A DNA stretch of 64,000 nt from Bryobacteraceae bacterium (GTDB taxonomy: Bacteria > Acidobacteriota > Terriglobia > Bryobacterales > Bryobacteraceae): positions 62,001 to 126,000 of the forward strand of contig JANWVO010000039.1 in NCBI GenBank assembly GCA_025056865.1. Reading direction: 5' to 3'. Within the stretch, counting starts at the first letter, position 1, and every line of letters starts with the position of its first letter. Below, one piece after another: positions 9,113 through 20,567 of this stretch. The position numbers and the translations under genes were made by a program. The notes under the pieces are model-generated. The model was not told the DNA's origin, made no database searches, and saw only the letters and a list, made by a program, of their open reading frames with translations.

Positions 9113-9829
9113 ATGTTCCGCTTCTTTCTGTCTTTCCTGATCTGCCTTCCGCTGCTGCCAATGGCAGCGCAGGATGCCATTTCCGTCGATGAGCTCATCG
9201 AAAAACACATCGCCGCGATGGGCGGCCGGGAGGCGATGTCCAAAGTGAGCAGCCTGGTGATGACGGGCTCGTTCGAGCTGCCCGCCATGGGGGCGAGCGG
9301 AACGATCACGATCTATCAGAAAGCCCCGAACAAGCGGCTTGCCGTCATCAATATCGACGGTTTCGGCGAGATCTACCAGGGTTTCGACGGCGAGCGCGGA
9401 TTCAGCGTCAGCCCGATGGGTTCCATCGACATGAGCGGGCAGATGCTCGAAGATGCCAAACGGGATGCCGTTTTCCATCCAGAATTGCGGCTGAAGGAGC
9501 TCTACCCGAAGATCGAGGTGAAGGGAAAGGGCAAGGTGAACGGGCGCGATGCCTGGATCGTATCGATGACACCCGAGAAGGGCAACCCTGTCACCGCCTA
9601 TTTCGACGCCGAGACATTCCTGATGGTGAAGAATTCCGCCGTCCGCATGACCGATCAGGGCGAGGCGGAAATCGAAAGCGAGTTCGGCGAGTTCCGGGAA
9701 GTGGCTGGCACGGGCGTGAGAGCTCCGCACCTGATCAAGCAGAAAATGCCCATCGGCGAAATCATCCTCCGCATTACGGAGATCAAGCCGAACGCCGAAA
9801 TACCCGATTCCAGATTCGCGAAGCCCTGA
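9113..9829 (+). CDS. Exported LolA-like (outer-membrane lipoprotein carrier fold) protein
   Basis: A 238-residue protein with a clear signal peptide (MFRFFLSFLICLPLLPMAAQ). The mature part opens with ISVDELIEKHIAAMGGREAM, the start of a widespread family of single-domain periplasmic proteins whose half-barrel resembles LolA/LolB. After that come alternating strands with conserved GF/Y-DG turns (YQGFDGERGF) and a C-terminal strand pair. It probably binds a hydrophobic ligand, but the family has no general assigned function. AAAGGAGG lies 9 nt before the ATG at 9113. It is 79 bp downstream of the phosphatase gene and may be cotranscribed. Confidence 0.75.
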   Translation: MFRFFLSFLICLPLLPMAAQDAISVDELIEKHIAAMGGREAMSKVSSLVMTGSFELPAMGASGTITIYQKAPNKRLAVINIDGFGEIYQGFDGERGFSVSPMGSIDMSGQMLEDAKRDAVFHPELRLKELYPKIEVKGKGKVNGRDAWIVSMTPEKGNPVTAYFDAETFLMVKNSAVRMTDQGEAEIESEFGEFREVAGTGVRAPHLIKQKMPIGEIILRITEIKPNAEIPDSRFAKP

Positions 9830-9887
9830 CGCCGGCCGCCTCGGGCCCTGTTTGTGAGCGGGCGCGCCGAACCTGTCTAATGGGAAC

Positions 9888-11174
9888 GTGGGCAGTTTCT
9901 CCGCGCTGCTGAAGGGGAACCGGAATTACCGCAACTGCTGGCTGGGCCAGGTTGTCAGCGAGATCGGCGACCACTTCAATTCCATTGCGGTGCTTTCCAT
10001 GGCGCTGCACCTGACCGGGAGCGGCGCCACGGTCGGCGGAGCCATGCTGGCCCGCGTGGGGCCGGCCCTGCTGGCGGCGCCGCTGGCGGGCGTGCTGCTG
10101 GACCGGATGGACCGGCGGCGGGTGATGATCGCCTCCGACCTGATCCGCGCCGCCGTGGCGGCCGCGCACCTTCTGCTGCTGGTCTATCCGAAGACCTGGC
10201 TGCTGTACCTGCTGAGCGCGCTGCTGACCTTCGCCGCCCCCTTCTTCAACAGCGGCCGCGCCGCCATCCTTCCGCGCATCGTGTCCCGGGAGGAACTGCA
10301 CGCCGCCAACGCGTTGACGCAGACTACCGGCTGGCTGACGGTGGCCCTCGGCACCATGCTCGGCGGGCTCAGCACAAGCTGGCTTGGCTACCGGGGCGCG
10401 TTCCTGATCAACGCGGCCAGCTTCCTCTGGAGCGCCTGGGCCATTTCCACGCTGCATGCCGAAGGAGGTTTCACCGCCGAAAGAGGCAGGAAGGGGCCGG
10501 GGCAGTCCGGCCTCGCTGAGTTTCGGGAGGGGATCCGCTACATCCTGAGCCGCCCGCTGATTCTCGGCATCCTGCTGCTCGGAGCCGGGTGGGCCACAGG
10601 CGGCGGCGCGGCGCAGATCCTGTTCACGCTTTTCGGCGAGCAGGTCTTTGCGAAAGGGCCTGCGGGCACCGGCTTCCTTTGGGGGTTCGCCGGATTCGGG
10701 CTGGTGGCCGGCGGACTACTTGCGCGCCGCTGGGAGGGCCATCTGAACTTCCGGCTTTACAAGCACACGGTGACCGTCACGTTCCTGCTGCACGGGCTGT
10801 TCTACATGATGTTCAGCGTGGCGCAGGGCATCTGGCAGGCGGCTGCGTTCATCTTCCTGTCGCGGCTGTGCGTGGCGCTGAACTCGGTGATGAACCGCAC
10901 CATGCTGCTGCTCCACGTGCCCGACCGGCTGCGCGGCCGCGTGTTCACTGCGGCGGAAGGGATCACCAACGGCGTGATGATGATCTCGATGGCCGCGGCT
11001 GCGGTAGCAGCGGCGCAGTACAGCCCGCGGCAGATCGGATTTGTGGCCGGGGCGTTGAGCGCCTCAACGGCCCTGTTCTGGGCCTGGGCCAACGCCGCCG
11101 GCAAACTCCCCGAACCCGAACAGGACTGGCAGGAGCCGGAGGGCGAGTTTCGGGATCCCGTGACAGCCGCCTAG
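9888..11174 (+). CDS. MFS transporter of the EntS-like (MFS_3) type
   Basis: A 428-residue inner-membrane permease with about twelve hydrophobic segments. The characteristic loop between helices 2 and 3 is present as GVLLDRMDRRRVMIASD (about residues 63-79). The N-terminal NYRNCWLGQVVSEIGDHF pattern is usual for the drug/siderophore exporter branch of the family. Substrate is unknown; export of a small hydrophobic compound is the usual role of relatives. A GTG start at 9888 is chosen since an ATG 8 bp earlier is in another frame; no strong ribosome-binding site is visible. Its tail ends in an acidic cytosolic stretch. Confidence 0.9.
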   Translation: MGSFSALLKGNRNYRNCWLGQVVSEIGDHFNSIAVLSMALHLTGSGATVGGAMLARVGPALLAAPLAGVLLDRMDRRRVMIASDLIRAAVAAAHLLLLVYPKTWLLYLLSALLTFAAPFFNSGRAAILPRIVSREELHAANALTQTTGWLTVALGTMLGGLSTSWLGYRGAFLINAASFLWSAWAISTLHAEGGFTAERGRKGPGQSGLAEFREGIRYILSRPLILGILLLGAGWATGGGAAQILFTLFGEQVFAKGPAGTGFLWGFAGFGLVAGGLLARRWEGHLNFRLYKHTVTVTFLLHGLFYMMFSVAQGIWQAAAFIFLSRLCVALNSVMNRTMLLLHVPDRLRGRVFTAAEGITNGVMMISMAAAAVAAAQYSPRQIGFVAGALSASTALFWAWANAAGKLPEPEQDWQEPEGEFRDPVTAA

Positions 11175-11221
11175 GCAGCCGCCCAGAAGGTGTAGAGATT
11201 CTCCACTCTTACACGCACCGA

Positions 11222-11250
11222 TTGCATTCAAGATAAAAAGATCGTATGGT
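11222..11250 (+). promoter_or_regulatory. Candidate sigma-70-type promoter for the molybdoenzyme operon
   Basis: TTGCAT at 11222-11227 and TATGGT at 11245-11250 are separated by 17 bp within a locally AT-rich stretch, 48 bp before the iron-sulphur subunit start. This stretch is the only AT-rich block in the 123-bp gap. The match to consensus is partial. Confidence 0.35.
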
Positions 11251-11297
11251 ATGAATACCGGGGATTGTCCCGGGCAGTTCGAACGGGGAGGTGAGCC

Positions 11298-11840
11298 ATG
11301 AGCTCCTACGGCTGGCTGCTGGATCCCAAGCGTTGCATCGAGTGCGGCGCCTGCGAAGCGGCCTGCAAGCAGTGGAACGATGTCCCGGTCGGCGTCAACG
11401 TCCGCTGGCGCAGGGTCTTGCGCCAGGAGACCGGCCGGTTCCCGGACGTCCGCGTCACCGCGCTGTCGATGGCGTGCTGTCACTGCGAAAACGCCCTCTG
11501 CCAGAGGGTCTGCCCGGCGCGGGCGATCTGGCGGCGGGATGACGGCATCGTTCTGGTGGATTCGGACCGGTGCATCGGGTGCGGGCAGTGTTACGCCTTC
11601 TGCCCGGTGGGTGCGCCGCAGAGGAACGCTTCCACGCGGAAGACGACCAAGTGCACCATGTGCTTCGACCGGATCGAGCAGGGGCTTCAGCCCGCCTGCG
11701 CGACGGCGTGTCCCACCGGCGCGCTGCAATGGGGCGAGTGGAAGGACATCGAGGGCAAGGGCAGCGACCGTCTGCCCGGGTTCGCCTATCCGCGGCAGAT
11801 GAGGCCGCGGATCCGTTTCGTGACGGAAGCCTGGCGTTAG
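11298..11840 (+). CDS. Iron-sulphur subunit of a molybdopterin oxidoreductase (DmsB/PsrB-like)
   Basis: A 180-residue electron-transfer subunit with four cysteine clusters expected to hold four [4Fe-4S] centres: CIECGACEAAC near residue 15, CCHCENALCQRVCP near 59, CIGCGQCYAFCP near 94, and a CTMC/CATACP pair further on. This is the standard arrangement in DMSO/polysulphide/tetrathionate reductase beta subunits. There is no signal peptide; it would travel with the Tat substrate encoded by the next gene, 14 bp downstream. GGGAGG precedes the ATG. No NrfD-type membrane anchor gene follows, so how the electrons reach the quinone pool is unclear. Confidence 0.92.
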   Translation: MSSYGWLLDPKRCIECGACEAACKQWNDVPVGVNVRWRRVLRQETGRFPDVRVTALSMACCHCENALCQRVCPARAIWRRDDGIVLVDSDRCIGCGQCYAFCPVGAPQRNASTRKTTKCTMCFDRIEQGLQPACATACPTGALQWGEWKDIEGKGSDRLPGFAYPRQMRPRIRFVTEAWR

Positions 11841-11854
11841 AAAGGAGGCGCGCG

Positions 11855-14080
11855 ATGATTACGAGGAGAAGCGTTCTTCAGGGAGCCGGGGCCGCGGCCA
11901 CGCTGGGCGCGCTGCCCTGGCGGGAGGCCTTTGCCAGCTACTTCGAGAAATCCGCGTCGGTCGCCTATCCGCCCGATTCCATCATCACCTCCTGCGGCAT
12001 TTGCGATTCGGCCTGCGGGATGCGGGCCACGGTCAGGGACGGCGCCATCCGCTTTCTTCAGGGGCTTCCCGAGGATCCGCACAACGAAGGGCGGCTTTGC
12101 GCCAAGGGCATCGCTTCGGCCTTCATCAAGAATGACCCGGACCGGCTGAAGTTCCCGATGAAGCGCACCAATCCGCGCAAGGGGCTGGAGGAAGATCCCC
12201 GCTGGGTGCGCATCAGTTGGACCGAGGCGCTGGATCTGATCGCCGCGAAATACACCGAGATCCGCTCGAAATACGGCCAGGAGGCGCTGCTGGCGGTCTC
12301 GCGCGCCAGCCCGCCGTGGTTCGCGCGCCTGTTCAGCGCTCTCGGCATGGAGCGCGTGGACCACAACGACCAGTGCTATGGCGTGGACATCGTCGTTTCG
12401 CAGCGCACCATCGGGGCGCACAGCTTCGCCTGGGATCTGGAGAACGCGAAGTACATCGTGCTGTTCGGCTGGGACATGATGGCGCGCGCCAAGCTGGTGC
12501 TCGCCAACCGCCTGCTGCACGCGAAAGAGAACGGCGCCCGGGTGGTCAACTTCAACCCGCTCTGGACGGCGACGGCCCGGTTCAGCGACGAGTGGTACCC
12601 GGTCCGGCCCGGCGGCGACCTCGCCGTGGCGCTGGCGATGATCCACGTGCTGCTGAAGGAAAATCTGTACGACAGGGACTTCGTCGAAAAGTATTCAAAT
12701 TTCCCGCAATACGAAGTGGAAATCCGCCAGCATTTCGAAAAATACACGCCGGAATGGGCGGAAAAGGAGAGCGATGTTCCGGCCACGGCCATCCGGCGCA
12801 TCGCCCGCGAGTTCGGCTCGAACCGGCCCGCGGTGGCGCCGCTGCACAAGAAGACGCTGGCGGCCAACTATGAAAACGCCGCGCCGATGTGCCATGCCAT
12901 CGCCATTCTGAACATCCTGGCAGGCAACATCGACCGGCCCGGCGGGCACTACTTCCCCCGCACCATCTCCATTCCCGCCCTGGACACCATCTATCCGCCG
13001 CCGGCCTACCCGTCCCTGCCCTCAAAGCGCGTGGACGGCCGCGAGAAGCTGCCGCTGGCGGGCAGCTACGGCATGTTCTCCACGCTGGCCGACGGGATGC
13101 TCAACAAGTATCCCGGCCGGGTGAAGTTCCTCTTCTGGAACAACTATCACCTGAACAGCTTCCCGCAGCCGAAGCTGCTGGCCGAGGCGCTCAAGACCGT
13201 GGAGTTCATGGTGGTGGTCGACATCCTGCCCATGGACGCCATCTGGTTCGCCGACGTGGTGCTGCCCAACACGATGTTTCTGGAGGGCAGCGACGTGATC
13301 TCGCGGACCTACGCCGCCAAGTCTCCGTTCGTCGTGGTCAGGCAGCCGCTGACGGCTGCGCCGTTTGAAACCCGAAGCTCCGCCTTCATCGCCATCGAAC
13401 TCGGCAAGCGGCTGGCGCCGGAGTACTTCCGTAAGGCGGATGGCTCCTGGATCAGCTCCAGCGAGCTGCTGGACGAGCAGGTGAAGCGCGCGGGGCTGGC
13501 CGAGAATTTCGCCGAATTCCGCAAGATCGGCTTCGTCCGCCGCGATCAGCCGTTCACGCCGCGCACGACGTTCGCCACCTCCAGCGGCAAGTGCCAGATC
13601 TACATCCCCGAGTTTGCGGCGAGGAATTATGAGCCGCTGCCGAACTGGCGGCCCAAGAAGGAAATCCCGGACAGCCAGTTCCCCTACTATCTCATCACTT
13701 ACCTGCCGGGCGACCACAAGCGCAATTCCACGCAGAACGTGCCTGTTCTGGACGAAATCAACGGAGAGTTCTGCGTCTGGCTCAACCCGGCAACCGCCGC
13801 ACGCCACGGCATCCGTCAGGGCGCAAGGGTTCTGGTCCGCTCCAGGTACGGGCAGGTGGAAGGCCCGGCGAGGCTGAGCGAGACGATCCGGCCCGACGTA
13901 GTGGCCATTCCTCACGGCTTCGGGCACAAGTCGCCCTGGCTCAGCGTCACCGGAGGGAAGGGATTCACGGACAACGACCTGATTCCGGCCCTCGACATCA
14001 ACGAGATGTACCGGCGAGGCAACTGGCTCGGATCCGGCTGCATCATGGATGCCGTGGTGACGGTCGAACCGCTGCGGTAG
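11855..14080 (+). CDS. Tat-exported molybdopterin oxidoreductase catalytic subunit
   Basis: A 741-residue Mo/W-bisPGD enzyme of the DMSO reductase superfamily. The N-terminus carries a twin-arginine motif (TRRSVLQGAGAAATLGAL), so the folded enzyme is periplasmic. A [4Fe-4S] site is formed by CGICDSAC (Cys 47, 50, 54) and Cys 82 in GRLCAKG. The candidate molybdenum ligand is Cys174 in DHNDQCYG, as in polysulphide/thiosulphate/arsenate-type enzymes; this is inferred from position. The C-terminal molydopterin dinucleotide-binding domain ends with FTDNDLIP and GNWLGSG. AAAGGAGG lies 6 nt upstream of the ATG. Substrate is not assignable by eye; the family covers sulphur, arsenic and selenium oxyanions. 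Confidence 0.93.
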   Translation: MITRRSVLQGAGAAATLGALPWREAFASYFEKSASVAYPPDSIITSCGICDSACGMRATVRDGAIRFLQGLPEDPHNEGRLCAKGIASAFIKNDPDRLKFPMKRTNPRKGLEEDPRWVRISWTEALDLIAAKYTEIRSKYGQEALLAVSRASPPWFARLFSALGMERVDHNDQCYGVDIVVSQRTIGAHSFAWDLENAKYIVLFGWDMMARAKLVLANRLLHAKENGARVVNFNPLWTATARFSDEWYPVRPGGDLAVALAMIHVLLKENLYDRDFVEKYSNFPQYEVEIRQHFEKYTPEWAEKESDVPATAIRRIAREFGSNRPAVAPLHKKTLAANYENAAPMCHAIAILNILAGNIDRPGGHYFPRTISIPALDTIYPPPAYPSLPSKRVDGREKLPLAGSYGMFSTLADGMLNKYPGRVKFLFWNNYHLNSFPQPKLLAEALKTVEFMVVVDILPMDAIWFADVVLPNTMFLEGSDVISRTYAAKSPFVVVRQPLTAAPFETRSSAFIAIELGKRLAPEYFRKADGSWISSSELLDEQVKRAGLAENFAEFRKIGFVRRDQPFTPRTTFATSSGKCQIYIPEFAARNYEPLPNWRPKKEIPDSQFPYYLITYLPGDHKRNSTQNVPVLDEINGEFCVWLNPATAARHGIRQGARVLVRSRYGQVEGPARLSETIRPDVVAIPHGFGHKSPWLSVTGGKGFTDNDLIPALDINEMYRRGNWLGSGCIMDAVVTVEPLR

Positions 14081-14097
14081 CGCATCCGCCTCAGCAC

Positions 14098-14123
14098 GCC
14101 GGGCGGCAACAGGGCCGCCCGGC
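14098..14123. terminator. GC hairpin between convergent genes
   Basis: A perfect 10-bp stem (GCCGGGCGGC and its complement) around a 6-nt loop lies between the convergent stops of the molybdoenzyme gene and the ABC-F gene. There is no T-tract on either side, so it may act as a bidirectional attenuating hairpin rather than a classical terminator. Confidence 0.55.
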
Positions 14124-14155
14124 CTCTGCTCCTGAACCAGCGGGACGCCCGGACT

Positions 14156-16098
<1,943 letters not shown>

Positions 16099-16102
<4 letters not shown>

Positions 16103-17670
16103 GGCTGGACGGTTCCGGAGCGGTGGCGGAGGATGCGCCCGCCGCGCGCGTCCGTCAGCCTGCCTTCCTCCACCATCACGACGCCGTTGACCAGGACGTA
16201 GTCGAATCCTTCGCTGTACTGGTGAGGTCGCGTATAGGTGGCTTTGTCCTGGACGCGCGCAGGATCGAAAACCACGATGTCGGCGGCGAATCCTTCCCGC
16301 AGAAGGCCGCGGTCCCGGAAACGGAACGTGCGCGCCGGCAGCGAGGTCATGCGGCGGATGGCGTCTTCCAGAGTAAGGATGCCGCGCCGCCGGACATACT
16401 CAGCCAGCACGCGCGCGTTGGTCCCGTAGGAGCGCGGATGCGGCATTCCTTCGCCGAAGACGCGCACGCCGCCATCACTGGCGATGGCCGTGTTCGGATA
16501 CCGCAGAATCCGCTCGATGTCCACGTCGCCCATCGAGTGGTAGATCATCTGCGCGCCGCCGTTGAGCAGGATGTGGAAGATCGTCTCGATCTGGTTCGCG
16601 ATCGTCGGCTCCAGCCCGCGCAGGCGCGTGATTTCGGCGATGTTCCTGCCTTCCCATGAGTGGTCCTTTTCGAAGTAAGCCACCGTGGCGTAAGAGAAGT
16701 CAGGGTGGCCGAGATCCTTCAGCCGCTGCTGCATTTCGGCCACGATGCGCGAGCGCGTCTCCGGATTCGAAAGCCGCTCGCGCAACGCGTCGGTTCCGCC
16801 GGCCAGCGCCCACGCAGGCAGCGTGATGCCGAGGTTGGTGGAGGCGTGGTCGTAGGGATACTGGTCGACGACCACGTCCACGCCGCGGCGGCGGTACTCC
16901 TCGACGAGCGCGATGGATTTCTCGCTGAAACCCCAGATGCGCGGCGTGTCGATCTTGAAGTGCGAGATCTGCACCGGCATGCCCGCCTGCTCGCCCACGC
17001 GCGCCGCCTCGTGGATCGCGTCGAGAATCTGCGCGCCTTCGTCGCGCATATGCGAGGCGTAGACGCCGTCGTACACAGCGGCCGATTTGGCCAGCTCCAC
17101 CACTTCCTCGGTGGGGGCGTAAGCGCCGGGGATGTAAATCAGTCCAGTGGAGAATCCGACGGCGCCCTGCTGCATTGCGGCATGGACGAGCTCCTTCATG
17201 CGCGCCAGCTCTTCGGGCGTCGCGTGACGGTTTTCAGTGCCCATCACCTGCCGGCGCACGGTGTTGTGGCCAATGAGGGTGGCGACGTTGACGCCGACGC
17301 CCAGCTCTTCCAGCCGCTGGAACCAGGCGGCGACATTCTGCGCGCTTCCGCCGCAGTTGCCGGTGACAATGGTGGTGACGCCATCCAGCAGGAAATTGTC
17401 GGCGCGCGGCACTTTCTCGATCGCGCCTTCCACGTGCGTGTGCACGTCGATGAAGCCGGGTGCAGCGACGCGCCCGCCGGCATCGATGACCCGCTTCGCG
17501 GTCGCGCCTTCCAGGCGGCCGATGGCCGCGATGCGGCCCTCGCGGATGGCAATGCTCGAGTGGAACCACGGGTTGCCCGTGCCGTCGATGACGCGCGCGT
17601 TGCGGATCAGGATGTCATATTGGGCCGGGGCGGAAAGGGCGGCAAGGAGGAACAGGAGCGCGACTCTCAT
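16099..17670 (-). CDS. Exported N-acyl-D-amino-acid deacylase (D-aminoacylase)
   Basis: A 523-residue amidohydrolase-superfamily enzyme that removes acyl groups from N-acyl-D-amino acids. An N-terminal signal peptide (MRVALLFLLAALSAPAQ) places it outside the cytoplasm. Metal-site and family motifs include PGFIDVHTHVEG (about 72-83), TGNCGGSA, the GFSTGLIYIPG loop, ASHMRDEG, QISHFKID and the final ASDGG; the C-terminal beta-sandwich ends with the usual VLVNGVVMVEEGRLT. It is sandwiched between accD and the ABC-F gene with 4-bp overlaps at both ends, so it is translated in step with genes of unrelated function. D-amino-acid recycling from cell-wall debris is a plausible role. Confidence 0.92.
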
Positions 17671-18524
17671 TGGGCGAGAGGACCGCAGAAGAAGTCGAGC
17701 GCCCGGGCGATGAACCCGCGCAGCTCGCTCCGCTTCACCACGGCATCGAGGAAGCCGTGTTCGAGGACAAACTCCGACCGCTGGAAGCCTTCGGGCAGCT
17801 TCTGGCGGATGGTCTGCTCAATGACGCGGGGCCCGGCGAAGCCGATCAGCGCGCCCGGCTCGGCGATGTTCAGATCGCCCAGCATCGCGAAGCTGGCCGT
17901 GACTCCGCCCGTCGTCGGGTCCGTCAGCACGCTGATGAAGGGAACGCGCTCCTGGTCCAGCCGCATCAGCAGGGCGCTGATCTTGCCGAGCTGCATCAGG
18001 CTGACCGCGCCTTCCTGCATGCGCGCGCCGCCCGATGCGCTGACGATGATGAGCGGATCGCGCGTCTGGATGGAGCGCTCGATGGCGCGCGCGATCACTT
18101 CCCCCACCACCGCGCCCATCGAACCGCCGATGAACTTCAGCTCGAGCGCGCAGACGTGCACGGTGCGGCCGGCCAGCTTCCCGGTGACGGAGATGATCGC
18201 GTCGCGGAGCCCCAGCTCCTTCTGCATGGCCGCGAGCCGTTCCTTGTAGGGTTTGGAGTCGACGAACTCGAGCGGGTCGGTGGAGACGAGGCCGGCATCA
18301 TGCTCCTGCCACGCCGGTTCCGGGTCGAGCAGGTACCTGAGCCGGGTGCGCGCATCGATGCGGAAATGGAAGCCGCACTTCGGGCAGCAGTGCAGGTTCT
18401 CCTCAATCTCTTTCCGCCAGATGATCTGGCGGCACGAGTCGCACTTGACCCAGAGACCCTCCGTGCGGACGTGGCGCTCCTCGGTAGAGGCTTTCTCGAT
18501 CTTTTTCGCTTTAAACCAATCCAT
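17667..18524 (-). CDS. accD: Acetyl-CoA carboxylase carboxyltransferase subunit beta
   Basis: The 285-residue beta subunit transfers the carboxyl group from carboxybiotin to acetyl-CoA in the first step of fatty-acid synthesis, working with AccA in the cytosol. The N-terminal zinc ribbon is intact (CDSC near residue 27 and CCPKC near residue 46), followed by the crotonase-fold carboxyltransferase core with GGSMGAVVGE, SASGGARMQEG and DPTTGGVTASFAMLGD. The start at MDWFKAKKIEK is chosen by family length; a longer frame exists but its first 22 residues are not AccD-like. First gene of a three-gene unit. accA is not in this window. Confidence 0.96.
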   Translation of the reverse strand: MDWFKAKKIEKASTEERHVRTEGLWVKCDSCRQIIWRKEIEENLHCCPKCGFHFRIDARTRLRYLLDPEPAWQEHDAGLVSTDPLEFVDSKPYKERLAAMQKELGLRDAIISVTGKLAGRTVHVCALELKFIGGSMGAVVGEVIARAIERSIQTRDPLIIVSASGGARMQEGAVSLMQLGKISALLMRLDQERVPFISVLTDPTTGGVTASFAMLGDLNIAEPGALIGFAGPRVIEQTIRQKLPEGFQRSEFVLEHGFLDAVVKRSELRGFIARALDFFCGPLAQ

Positions 18525-18604
18525 GGCGGGCCCTGGCGGCCATCTCCCACCGTAACAGGATTGCCGCAATGGACTCAAGGGCTCGGGCAAGGGATACTGT
18601 GGGC

Positions 18605-19024
18605 GTGAAGCTCTGGCTGCTGTACGTGGGCCGGGCCCGGGATGCGCATCTGAATGCGCTCGCCGCGGAGTACATCCGGCGCAGCTCGCGCTACATGCAG
18701 TGCGAGATGCGGGAGATCGATCCGCGCCGCTATGATCCGTTCGCGCGCCATGCGGGCGGGCGGAAGGTTCTGCTCGATCCGGGCGGAGAGGAGCCGGATT
18801 CGCGCGAGTTCGCCCGGCTTGTGGAAACGGCCGAGCGCGAGGCCCGCGACCTGGTCTTCGTCGTGGGCGGCCATGACGGGCTGCCGCCGGACTGGAAGGC
18901 GAAGGCGGACCGGCTGATCTCGCTCTCCCGCCTGACGATGCCGCACGAGCTGGCCCGCGCCGTGCTGGCCGAGCAGATCTACCGGGCGCTGACGATGCTG
19001 CGCGGGCATCCTTACCCGCGGTGA
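18605..19024 (+). CDS. rlmH: 23S rRNA (pseudouridine1915-N3)-methyltransferase
   Basis: A 139-residue SPOUT-class methyltransferase that acts on 70S ribosomes at helix 69. The diagnostic C-terminal half is complete: FVVGGHDGLPP, SLSRLTMPHELARAVLAEQ and the terminal ILRGHPYP-like LRGHPYPR, which form the trefoil knot and SAM site. Starting at GTG 18605 (VKLWLLYVG) gives the first beta strand expected for the family; more upstream starts would add residues unrelated to RlmH. It diverges from accD, 80 bp away, and converges on the FAD oxidoreductase gene with a 7-bp gap. Confidence 0.95.
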   Translation: MKLWLLYVGRARDAHLNALAAEYIRRSSRYMQCEMREIDPRRYDPFARHAGGRKVLLDPGGEEPDSREFARLVETAEREARDLVFVVGGHDGLPPDWKAKADRLISLSRLTMPHELARAVLAEQIYRALTMLRGHPYPR

Positions 19025-19031
19025 GCGCGGC

Positions 19032-20567
19032 TCAGGCTCCGGCGCGCGAGGCCAGCCGCAGAATGTGGTCTGCGGCGCGGACGCCGCGATGGAGCGCTTC
19101 TTCAAACAGCGACAGCGCGCTCAGGTCGCTGTTGGCGAAGACGAGCGTTCCGGCAGGCTCCGCCCTGCGGCGGCGCTCCTCGTGAAAGATCGCGCCCGGA
19201 GCGGGGCGTGGCATGGCGTGCCCGATGCGGAAGATGTCGAGCCGGCGCACGCAATGGCGGATGTCCGGGTGGACGCGCTCCAGATCGGCCAGGACGGCCT
19301 CTTTCCACCAGGCATAATCGCCGCCGAGCAGCAGGCGGCGCTGGTCGGCGGCGCGCCCCGGAGCCAGCGCCATGTACCAGGTCCAGACAGTTTCCGGCTG
19401 AAATGTTTTGACGCTCTGGTGCGTGGCAATGACGTAGCCGAGCGACGGCGAATTGTAAAAGACGTTGTCCCAGGCATAATCCAGCCCGCGGTTGGCCGGC
19501 CAGCGGCGCAGCGTCAGGTTGGCCACCACCCACGGGGCATACTCGAAGGGCCAGCGCGCCGGGGGCGGGTCCATGATCCACGAGGCAAGCCACGTCGGCG
19601 CGGCGAAGATCACGAACCGCGCCTCCCATTCTGCGTTGCCCGCCAGCACGTGCCATCGGCCGCCCGCGCGGCGGATCTGGCGCGCCATGGCGCCCGTGTG
19701 CACATGGCTGCCCACGCGCTCCAGCAGGCGCTGCACGATCCAGCCATTGCCCTCGGGCCAGGTGAGCGGGCCAAGCTCGTGCGGCTCGCGGGCTGCAAAG
19801 TAGTGAAGCCCGGCCCACGCGGAAATGGTATCGAGCGGCGTGCCGTAGTCGTCGCGGGTGCAGTAGTCGAGATACCAGCGCAGGTAAGGGGAGGAAAAGC
19901 CGTGGTTGTCCAGCCACTGGCTGAACGTCATCTGGTCCAGGCTGCGGATGGCGGGCGTCGAGCGCGCCAGTCCTTCTTCCATCGGGATGCGGAAGGCGCC
20001 CGTCTGGCGCAGCTCGCCGACGATGGAATGGAACGCGTCGAATTGCCGGATGTCCTCCCTGCCAAGTCCGACGGCAGGCTCGATTCCCTCCTGCCAGCGC
20101 CCGTGGATGTAAAGCCGCTCCCGCGGCTCATGACAGAGGTGCCGCTCGCTCCATTGGCCGTTGTCCAGCAGTCCCAGCTCGCTGCACAGTTCGCGCGTGA
20201 GCTTCTGGCGCGGGTCCGGAACCGGGAGATAGTGCGCCGCCCAGGGGAAGCGGGACACTTCGTTTTCTCCCCACCGGGCGTTGCCGCCCGGCTGCTTCTC
20301 CATTTCGAGCACTGCGAAGTCGCGGTAGCCCCGGCGGTGCAGGCGCCATGCGGCAGACAGGCCCGCCACGCCGCCTCCGATGATGAGAGTTTCGGTTCGT
20401 TTTGCAGATCGGGGGGCGGGGAAGGCGGCGCGGTCTCGCAGTCGGTGGCCGAGGTCCGGGCCTTCGGTTTCCGATTCGAACACAAAGCCGCCTTCGATGC
20501 GCGCCTCCGACCTGGGCAGAAGGCCGAGGATCGCAAAGCCGAACTCACGCCGGCTCGGGCCGCTCAT
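19032..20567 (-). CDS. FAD-dependent amine-oxidase-like oxidoreductase, Tat-like N-terminus
   Basis: A 511-residue flavoprotein. The dinucleotide-binding motif LIIGGGVAGLSAAWRL is at residues 61-76, followed by VLEMEKQPGGNARWGEN, the pattern of amine oxidase/phytoene-desaturase-type enzymes. The N-terminus (SRREFGFAILGLLP) resembles a twin-arginine signal, suggesting a periplasmic enzyme. The C-terminal FAD-closing segment is FANSDLSALSLFEEALHRG. Its ATG overlaps the stop of the spermidine-synthase-like gene by 4 bp, making it the last gene of the SPFH-SpeD unit. A polyamine substrate is an attractive inference from that coupling, but nothing in the sequence proves it. Confidence 0.88.
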   Translation of the reverse strand: MSGPSRREFGFAILGLLPRSEARIEGGFVFESETEGPDLGHRLRDRAAFPAPRSAKRTETLIIGGGVAGLSAAWRLHRRGYRDFAVLEMEKQPGGNARWGENEVSRFPWAAHYLPVPDPRQKLTRELCSELGLLDNGQWSERHLCHEPRERLYIHGRWQEGIEPAVGLGREDIRQFDAFHSIVGELRQTGAFRIPMEEGLARSTPAIRSLDQMTFSQWLDNHGFSSPYLRWYLDYCTRDDYGTPLDTISAWAGLHYFAAREPHELGPLTWPEGNGWIVQRLLERVGSHVHTGAMARQIRRAGGRWHVLAGNAEWEARFVIFAAPTWLASWIMDPPPARWPFEYAPWVVANLTLRRWPANRGLDYAWDNVFYNSPSLGYVIATHQSVKTFQPETVWTWYMALAPGRAADQRRLLLGGDYAWWKEAVLADLERVHPDIRHCVRRLDIFRIGHAMPRPAPGAIFHEERRRRAEPAGTLVFANSDLSALSLFEEALHRGVRAADHILRLASRAGA

